Source of the DNA: Pogona vitticeps
Lineage: Eukaryota > Chordata > Lepidosauria > Squamata > Agamidae
DNA: 64,000 bases
Reading direction: 5' to 3'
Assembly (NCBI RefSeq): GCF_051106095.1
Contig: NC_135791.1
Coordinates: 7,175,001-7,239,000 of the forward strand
Shown here: piece after piece, positions 57,401 to 64,000 of the stretch
Position numbering within the stretch: the stretch's first letter is position 1
Layout of the letters: each line of letters starts with the position of its first letter
Position numbers and translations under genes: made by a program
The notes under the pieces: generated by a model
Seen by the model: the letters and a program-made list of their open reading frames with translations, nothing else
The model's database searches: none
What the model was told of the DNA's origin: nothing

Positions 57401-60041
57401 TCCTGCGTGAACCCAGTGAAATTGTCTGTTCATTCACAGTGTCAGCAGTCATCTGATTTCTGCCAAAGCAAGTAGTGACTGATGACATTAGAGGAAGAGT
57501 GCTGTGTCTTAGAAATGCCAGCTAGCTGTTAAAATTCCAGATATTCAAATAAGTAGATCAGCCCTCTTGAGCAATATTAAAATGGTTGCAATTACAAAAA
57601 CCCAATGCTATTTAAGCATTACAGTGGGGTCTTGACTTGAGAACTTAATCCGTATTGGAAGGCGGTTCTCAAGTCAAAAAGTCTGTAAGTCAAGTCTCCA
57701 TTGACCTACAGTGCATTGAAAACTGATTAATCCCGTAACAGGCCGTTTTTGTTCCATTTTGGTTTTTTCTGGTCTGTAAGTCAAATCTCAGTCTGCAAGT
57801 CAAACCTAAATTTTGCGGCCAGAGAAGTCTGTAACTCAAAAAGTCTGTAAGTCAAGGGTCCACTGTACATCGCCCAGATTTTGTTCCTGCATGCCACATT
57901 TATTCTTTATTTAATTTTTGATGAATCCTCAGAATTGTTTAGCCCAAAGTTACAGTATTTGCATGTGCACACTTAATTCACAGGAGAAACTTAGTGTTTC
58001 AGCCAACAGGAGAGAATAATTTCAAGAGCACCTCACTCTGCATTAGATATGGGTACTGCCTAAACACTTGATTTCTTGCAAACTGTGCAAATACCTCTCA
58101 AACAACACCTGACACTTGTCTTGAAAACTAGAGCTCAGAATAGTTACACTTTTATACTACAAACTCTATGTTAGTTGCAGGATTCTGGGAACTGCGGTCT
58201 ACAAAAGTAACTTTTCCAAATAGTCAAAACCCTGCTAAGCAAGGGGCTACACTTTTTTGCATAGACTTGATGGCCTGCCGAAGTCTGCAAGCATCACCAA
58301 CTTTATTTGTGACATTATGCTGAGCTTTGGAAGGACTGCAAATGCCCTAAATTCCAGTGGAAATGTGGGAGGGAGTCCTGCCCTTAATCATTCACATAGG
58401 AACACCTCCCAAACTCAACAGAATGTCAGACACATCACACTGCTTTGTCTCAAAGGCTCAATGCAGCGTCCTGGGAACTATCGGCCTCCAACACAAATCA
58501 GAAGGTGGGCCAGAGTATGTAGAATTACTCAAAGTATGCCCATCAAGGCATAAAGAAAGCCCCTACTTTTCAAAGTCTCTCTATTATTCAGCATCAGGTC
58601 TGGGGAGTGAGTTATAAGCACAGCATCAGGGGAGGTTTAAAACAGAACATTCTCCCTACTAGTGAGAGTATGGTTTCCTATCTTGCCTGGAAATTACAGT
58701 GCATTGCTTTTAATGAACACAACCCTAATCTCTCATGAGTCAGGAAACACCAAGGGAAATTTTTATTGGAAGACAGGCTCGGTTTCATTTCAAGTACCAG
58801 TGACATTCGCAGAACTGAGTGTTGTGTCGAGTTTTACACAGCAAATCTTAGGTGACCTCCAGTCCCATCTGGCCTCTTCTTTTACAGGTGAATGAAGGCA
58901 TACAAAGGTTCCTTTCTGCAGAGAGACCTGCTTGCCATAGTCGGGCCTGTTTAATGATTGGCAGAGCATCACAGAAAAGCTTCTCTGAGAGTTGATTTCC
59001 TAAGTCGTTTCCCACTCCTTGGAGGGGGCAATGCTAAGAGCACAGCAGCCGTGCGGGATGTGAACCACGATGGGAAGAAACTGGATAGAAGGGGAAGGGA
59101 GAAGCCAAATGGCATTTCTGCCAAGCTTGGTTGGTTGAAGACAATCGACTGCCTTTCCTCCCCAAAAATGTCATATTTTTCGCCCACATCAATTTGGATT
59201 GTAGAATTGAAAATAATTAATTTATAAAATTTTAATAGTCTTTCAAAAGCCAAAGATGCTTTTTAGAGAGGTCTTCCCTGCCTGATTTCATCCCTCATGT
59301 CCCATTTGTTACTGAAATAGTGTTATCTATTTTATTTCTCTAATTTTAAATTTATAACTTCATCTTTTCTAACTGCCTATATCTTAGCCCTGATAAACTA
59401 GCTAGTTAAAAAAAAACACATCATCTAAAGAGGCCATGGCCACATGGAAGACTAGCAAATAGGGATGGGATTTTCTCTGAAATCTGTTGGAATTGCTCCT
59501 GCTAGAAATCCAGGGGCTTTAGCTCCTGCACCCAAAAGACTTCATATAGTGCAAAGCAATGGGGGTATTGTACTATTTCTTTCCATTATGCTCCATATAA
59601 AAGGCATCTTAGGAAATTACAATAACCCTAATACTATGCAGTGGTCATAGAGCTTCACCCAACCAGTTCCTCATCCTTGGAACTCAGAGATGGAAGGATT
59701 TTTTTTCTCATTTATGTTACATCAAACACCTAAGTGGGCTTTTTTTTTGGGGGGGGGGAGTTAAAATCCTCTAGCCAAGACATTTCTGGTGTTGTAAATT
59801 TAAAAATCCTATCCCTACTAGCAGCACAATGCTCAGAAGCAACCACGACAATAATCGGCAAAATAACCTTCTGCACATGACCTCCAGATATAAACACACA
59901 TATGGTAAAACTTACTTAGGTGGGCAGAGGACATCTTCAAGAAACTCTTCAATCTTGTTGACATCGGTCTTCACTTCATTATTAAATGTGATGAAGGGTG
60001 GGTGGGTCCCTGGAGCCAAGTTCTGAAGGTCAGCAGGCTTC
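51329..60041 (-). CDS. CLIC4: CLIC4, chloride intracellular channel 4 (partial, coding exons 3-6)
   Basis: CLIC proteins are GST-fold proteins that exist as soluble oxidoreductase-like forms and membrane-associated forms; CLIC4 acts in the cytosol, membranes and nucleus. Four exons on the minus strand, 126, 107, 182 and 165 coding bases long, give 193 codons matching human CLIC4 residues 61-253 (recalled, not searched). Paralogue choice rests on [14 protein letters not shown] and [11 protein letters not shown], which fit CLIC4; CLIC5 has a different linker here. The all-helical C-terminal domain is complete. The CLIC4 nuclear-localisation stretch KVVAKKYR is intact and spans the exon 5/6 junction. 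Cysteines matching human 100, 189 and 234 are present. The N-terminal CPFS motif lies in an upstream exon outside the window. All six internal splice borders seen are GT/AG and phases agree (2, 1, 0). No stop or frameshift is seen in any exon, so the gene looks functional. Introns are 2865, 4305 and 963 bases. Confidence 0.96.
51787..52043 (+). mobile_element. LINE ORF2 C-terminal fragment in CLIC4 intron 5
   Basis: [20 protein letters not shown] and [20 protein letters not shown] match the fragment at 36243-36705 and end at the same point (TTTCGAGACTGAAGGATGCC). It is antisense to CLIC4. Confidence 0.75.
52457..52638 (-). CDS. CLIC4: CLIC4 coding exon 5 (182 bp)
   Basis: The exon encodes [20 protein letters not shown], then the acidic foot loop [11 protein letters not shown], then [19 protein letters not shown] and HIVK. 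The acceptor follows TTTCCTCCTAG and the donor is AAG|GTAAGC. Two bases complete the split Ala codon and the exon ends in phase 0. The loop ENSMED separates CLIC4 from CLIC5. Only about six of 61 residues differ from the human protein as I recall it. Confidence 0.97.
52734..52819. mobile_element. Palindromic MITE remnant in CLIC4 intron 4
   Basis: GGACTACAACTCCCAGAATC and GATTCTGGTAACTGTAGTTC are inverted arms around a 29-base loop. Confidence 0.7.
52903..52991 (+). mobile_element. L2-type tail with (AATA)n in CLIC4 intron 4
   Basis: AGCCGCCCCGAGTAGACG, AGAGGGGCGGGGTAAAAATC and (AATA)n match the tail split by the SINE at 20675-21110. Confidence 0.72.
52992..56943 (-). other. CLIC4: CLIC4 intron 4, remainder
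   Basis: About 4 kb of AT-rich intron with no clear repeat except an old MITE-like piece near 56690-56770. The plus-strand open frame at 56036-56470 has no recognised domain. Confidence 0.7.
56944..57050 (-). CDS. CLIC4: CLIC4 coding exon 4 (107 bp)
   Basis: The reverse complement encodes [20 protein letters not shown] and then [15 protein letters not shown], the start of the helical C-terminal domain. The acceptor is TTTAG and the donor is GAAG|GTGGGG. One base completes the Lys codon from exon 3 and one base starts the Ala codon finished in exon 5. The 107-bp length matches the family. Small differences from human, such as SAFIK for SAYIK, are conservative. Confidence 0.96.
57337..57375. 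mobile_element. hAT-like MITE left-end remnant
   Basis: CAGTGTTTCCCAACCTTGGG followed by TCCTCAAATGTAG is the left end only. It lies in CLIC4 intron 3. Confidence 0.6.
57622..57865. mobile_element. Tigger/pogo-like MITE in CLIC4 intron 3
   Basis: CAGTGGGGTCTTGACTTGAG and CAAGGGTCCACTG with TA flanks; interior TCTGTAAGTCAA words recur in both orientations. 244 bp, no transposase. Confidence 0.87.
57868..59915 (-). other. CLIC4: CLIC4 intron 3, remainder
   Basis: Single-copy-looking intron. A G9 run lies near 59750. No other gene or repeat was recognised. Confidence 0.7.
59916..60041 (-). CDS. CLIC4: CLIC4 coding exon 3 (126 bp)
   Basis: The reverse complement reads [20 protein letters not shown] and continues to [10 protein letters not shown], the end of the thioredoxin-like N-terminal domain. 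The acceptor follows a pyrimidine-rich tract ending CCCAG, and the donor is AA|GTAAG. The exon starts with the last base of an Arg codon and ends after two bases of a Lys codon. The length of 126 bp equals the usual vertebrate CLIC exon. The conserved cis-Pro context (HPPF) is present. Confidence 0.96.
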
Positions 60042-60589
60042 CTGGGATATAAACAAAATTTTGCCTACATTATAAACATTCAGTACACTGCAAACGCGTG
60101 TAGAGTTGTAGTTAGCACTATTATAACCTTTGGTGGCCAAGTCTTATGTTGACCAGGAAAACATTTAACTTGAAATAAGCAGATGCACTTTAGAGGCAGA
60201 ACGGAGCATTCGAAGTACAGAGTGGCTTCACAAGCAACTTCAAGGATTTTGCTGATAGGGTTAAAGAACACCCAGTCAATAGCTGAACCAAAGTAATACT
60301 GCAATGCCTTGCGCTTTTAGGGCTTAGTATTACTTCCAAATGATTTGCAAAGCTAGACATGGCTTTGATCGGCAGGGTGAGTTCTGCAGGTGTGCCCATG
60401 AGCACTCCTTACACCTCTCTTTTGACAAATATCTCAAGATCCAGGAGACATTTCTGAACAGATACTGGTTCTTGTTGGATATCAATTCCACTCCATCGCT
60501 CACATGCTGCTTGGGCCTCCTGGAATCGAGTTAGTTTTTCCTATCTACTTTCAAAAAATAGTTGTGTCTTCATCTAATCATCATCATCA

Positions 60590-60717
60590 TAATCGAAATA
60601 CAGAGCAGGAATGGATCCTATGGATCATGAATCCAGCCTCTGTCAAGGAGGCCCGGGGGGGGGAATCAAACTCCCAACCTCTGGCTCAGCAACCAGATGC
60701 CTAAGCCACTGAGCTAA
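60590..60717 (-). mobile_element. tRNA-derived SINE in CLIC4 intron 2
   Basis: The reverse complement has TAGCTCAGTGGCTTAGG, GGTTGGGAGTTTGATTC and a (GAT)n tail. Confidence 0.8.
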
Positions 60718-60761
60718 AGTATGTGCCATGCAGAATAGATTTGCTGACAGTATGTGCACTG

Positions 60762-61106
60762 TGGTGGCGCTGTGGGCTAAACTGCAGAAGCCTGTGCTGC
60801 AGGGTCAGAAGACCAAGCAGTCGTAAGATCGAATCCACACGACGCAGTGAGCGCCCGTTGCTTGTCCCAGCTGCCGCCAACCTAGCGGTTCGAAAGCATG
60901 CAAATGTGAGTAGATAAATAGGTACCATCTCGGTGGGAAGGTAAACAACGTTCCGTGTGTAAATCACACTGGCCATGTGACCATGGAAAGATGGTCTTTG
61001 GACAAAACGCTGGCTCTATGGCTTGAAGAGCGGGATGAGAGCCGCCCCCTAGAGTCGGACACGACTGGACAAAAAAATTGTCAAGGGGAACCTTTACCTT
61101 TACCTT
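60762..61106 (+). mobile_element. Sauria SINE in CLIC4 intron 2
   Basis: Full length from GTGGTGGCGCTGTGGGCTAA to ACCTTTACCTTTACC, flanked by TATGTGCACTG at 60751 and 61107. It resembles 20693-21041 closely and sits inside an older SINE whose body continues at 61118-61350. Confidence 0.94.
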
Positions 61107-61117
61107 TATGTGCACTG

Positions 61118-61350
61118 CCCGAAGCTAAAAGTTCAAACCACCACTGTGTCTCCTGAGAAAGTGGCATCACCATCCCATGTGTGTTGATGACCAAATCCTC
61201 TGCTACTTGAATGGATTTGGACAAGTTGCACAATCACAGGGTGGCACCAGGAGGGGCTAGGAAACCGCTTCTGAGTGATTCATGTCTCAAAACGCCCCAA
61301 AAGAGTTCCCATGAGTCAGAATCCAAGTGGCACATAACTATTATTACTAT
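61118..61350 (+). mobile_element. Older tRNA-derived SINE, split by a Sauria SINE
   Basis: AAAGTTCAAACCACCACTG is B-box-like, followed by GGAAACCGCTTCTGAGTGAT and ATGAGTCAGAATCCAAGTGG with an (ATT)n tail, matching the 2164-2408 family. Confidence 0.65.
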
Positions 61351-63353
61351 TATGATGATCAATGCCTAAATGTCCCAAGCTCAAAGGCCTAGCTGCCTGG
61401 GGAATTCTGGAAGCTGGAGTCCAGCAACATAAACCTTCACACCTATGGCATACTCATGTGTATCTTTGCATATACCTGTCTGTGTGCGTGTGTTCAAAGT
61501 ATTTATAATTCTTATGCTCAAACAGCTGGTGGCTTTCTTATTGCTGCTGCTATTAACATATTAGGAGCAGTTACCAGCCTGGGCAAGTATGGTTTTGTTT
61601 GATATAATCATATTTCAGGAGAGTGTGGGGTAACAGTTGTACCTGCAGGGGGAAAGCAATCCAGACGCTATACATCAGATAGCCACCTGACACCTCTGGC
61701 AAGGGAGTTCTAGAGATTTATCGCTCTGTGGAGGGCATAATCATGGGGAGGGTGAGCTGAAGCTCACGACAAGCAACCCACAATATCCAGCTTCAGAATG
61801 CTGTACAATGATGGGGTTTAGAGAGACCACGTTCCTCTGCCCCGAGCCCCAAATTGACACCTCCAGTGTTTCTCCAACTCAACTGCCCTCTGCTAGATAT
61901 CCTTCCAGGACTCACAGCCTGTCAGCCTGTGATCCTATAGAACAGCTTCCCACAAACAGTTGCCCTCCAGATGTACAATTTTTACCATCTAGAACCAACA
62001 TGGCTCTTTTAGACCAGATTTTCCCCTCCTGGAGTAAAAGAGCTGTTCAGAGAAAACAGCACACAGATGGAAGAATTTAGAACAGCTGTAATTGGGCAGC
62101 TGTTTTATTCCCCAACCACCCTCCCTCAAACAGATCGTCTGTCTTTTGCATCATTTAGCATGAATCCAGAGGTTCTCTTTACACACATCAAGGTTGAGTG
62201 GCTGCTCTTCTTTATGCCCATAACATTCTGCAGGTACCGAAATGACAATACAGTATATTGTTTTTTAAACATTTCTAGTTTAGAAGTTTGTAATGCTTAC
62301 TGGCTTAGGGAATCCCCCGGATAAGGAGACGTTTCTACTTTATTTTGAGTTAGTTTCACTTCAGACCACAGATAGTCAAACTGCTTATTGAAGAGAATGG
62401 TGAATAGGTAGTGATGTATAAAGTATGGCTGCAATTTATCGTATAAGGGTTTTAGACTGGCCAATATGATGACACCATACATGATGAAAGCAAGAACTTT
62501 TACATAGGGTCCCATCTATTTTAATAGAGCTTTTAATGTAGGTACTGTGACTTGTGACCTTCTGGGTTACATCTTCCACCTTTAATAATGGCAAAAAAAA
62601 TCTACTGCCTGGTATTTGTTGAATGCCAGAAAACACAAGCAGAATATTTAGTTTTGCAAACCTGCCCCTGACTACGCATGAAAGCATACCCTTTAAATGT
62701 CCCTAATTTGTCCTTTTCCAAAAGCTGAGGCAATTTGTGAGTCAGTTACATACCTTAAGCAGCTTAGGCTTCAATTAAAGCACTGCTGTGTACACCCACA
62801 ATAATTACAGGAAATTACTACAGTGGCTCTACTCCAATTTCTCGTATTGGTTGGAAGATTCTCTCAAGTGGAAAAATAGCTTAAATCATATGTGGCAAAC
62901 TGTACTGATCAGGTGTGAAGATTGCTTTCTGTTCTTCAAGGCAGGCAAGACCAAACTCATATCAACTGCCGCGGGGAAGTTTTGAAAGCAATGGACAAGG
63001 GCCTCTGGTGTGTCCCCTCCCTCTCAAAATGGCAAATTAACACTAATTGCTGAAACAACTCCCCTTGCTCGTATAAACAAGAGAGTTTGATAGTGCTATA
63101 TTACTTCACTCCCTTAGCATCCCTTTAAGCCACTCCTTTCTCTAGATTACTTACTGTGCACATTTCTACTATAGATAGAAACACCGAGGTTTAATTATGT
63201 AAATTTATTTTTTTAGAGGCAACAATTGTTGAGGGGTCCCCCCCCTTTTGTTAAAGAAAGGATGGCCTATATAGTCACTTTCCCAAACCCACCTTTATTG
63301 GTCTCTGTTATAAATTTAAATTGACTTTCAACACGGTCTTCCAATACTAAGTA
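61351..63353 (-). other. CLIC4: CLIC4 intron 2, partial
   Basis: Intron sequence with no upstream CLIC4 exon found. A faint L2-like piece may lie at 61620-61760. Confidence 0.55.
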
Positions 63354-63767
63354 CAGTGGTGCCTCGCATAGCGATCGCTCCGTTTAACGAAGAAATCACT
63401 TTGCAATGCTGTTTTTGCGATCGCAAAAGCGATCGCTTTGCGATGTTCCCTATGGGGAAAATTCGCTTTGCAATGATCGCAGGGAAGCTATCATTGCAAA
63501 GCCCCCATTTTCGGCCAGCTGATCGGCGGTTCCAAAATGGCCACCGGGTAAACAAAATGGCCGCCCGCTGTGTTGCCTCGCTTTAGAGGTACTGAAAATG
63601 GCCGCCGCAATGGAGGATTTTCGCATAAGGTTAGTTTTTAAGCCCATAAGAACGCATTAAATGTGTCTGAATGCGTTTCTATGGGCTTTTTAATATCGCT
63701 TAGCGACGTTTTCGTTCTGCAGCGATTTTTGCGGAATGGATTAACGTCGCTAAGTGAGGCACCACTG
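63354..63767. mobile_element. Tigger/pogo-like MITE in CLIC4 intron 2
   Basis: CAGTGGTGCCTCGCATAGCG and CGCTAAGTGAGGCACCACTG with TA flanks. Repeated GCGATCGC words lie near the left end. 414 bp and GC-richer than its surroundings. Confidence 0.9.
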
Positions 63768-64000
63768 TATAAGGAATTAGATGGCAAGGTAAAAGGGACT
63801 ACCTTCTAGAAACAGAGGACCACGGCTCTCAGTGTATACCAGAAGCACAGATAGTGTGTGACACTCTGCCTCTTCCAATTATACAAGAGCACAACAAGAG
63901 AACTGCATAAAGCGAATGTTGTTTGGGTCAAAATGAACAACATATCGGGGAGTGGCGGCGGTGTGGGGGGGAGTGAATAGTAAATAACATTTGTGGAAGA
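63768..64000 (-). other. CLIC4: CLIC4 intron 2, end of window
   Basis: Nothing recognised. Confidence 0.5.

Noticed and set aside
60042-64000. Upstream CLIC4 exon with the CPFSQR motif
   Set aside because: No matching sequence was seen on the minus strand, so it lies beyond 64000.

Overview
The window looks like nuclear DNA of a squamate reptile (lizard or snake). This is inferred from the repeat mix: Sauria-type tRNA SINEs with BovB-like 3' ends, several BovB 3' fragments, sauropsid CR1 3' ends, L2 and L1 fragments, Penelope-like pieces, hAT- and Tigger-like MITEs and many long microsatellites. The species cannot be fixed from sequence alone. Layout: one host gene is recognisable, CLIC4 (chloride intracellular channel 4), on the minus strand. 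Its last four coding exons (3 to 6) lie at 59916-60041, 56944-57050, 52457-52638 and 51329-51493. All have GT-AG borders and exactly compatible phases, and together cover the residues matching human 61-253. The coding exons before these (residues 1-60, with the CPFS redox motif) are not in the window and must lie beyond 64000. A 3'UTR probably runs from 51328 down to a polyadenylation signal at 45545-45550. Positions 1 to about 45500 hold no recognisable host gene. In mammals the 3' end of CLIC4 faces RUNX3 tail to tail, so this stretch is probably the CLIC4-RUNX3 intergenic region; no RUNX3 exon was seen. It is a mosaic of nested transposable elements, microsatellites and stretches of single-copy-looking DNA, some of which may be conserved regulatory elements. 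I found no new multi-gene system. The most notable items are: a well-formed hammerhead-ribozyme fold inside a Penelope-like copy at 18373-18415, with a related core in a second repeat family; a near-perfect 136-bp palindrome of the same element at 12167-12302 inside a 14-bp target duplication; a Ty1/copia fossil at about 38330-39285 with a CR1 inserted in it; a four-layer nest of elements at 43840-44750; two short hairpins; and hAT-like MITEs with exact 8-bp target duplications.
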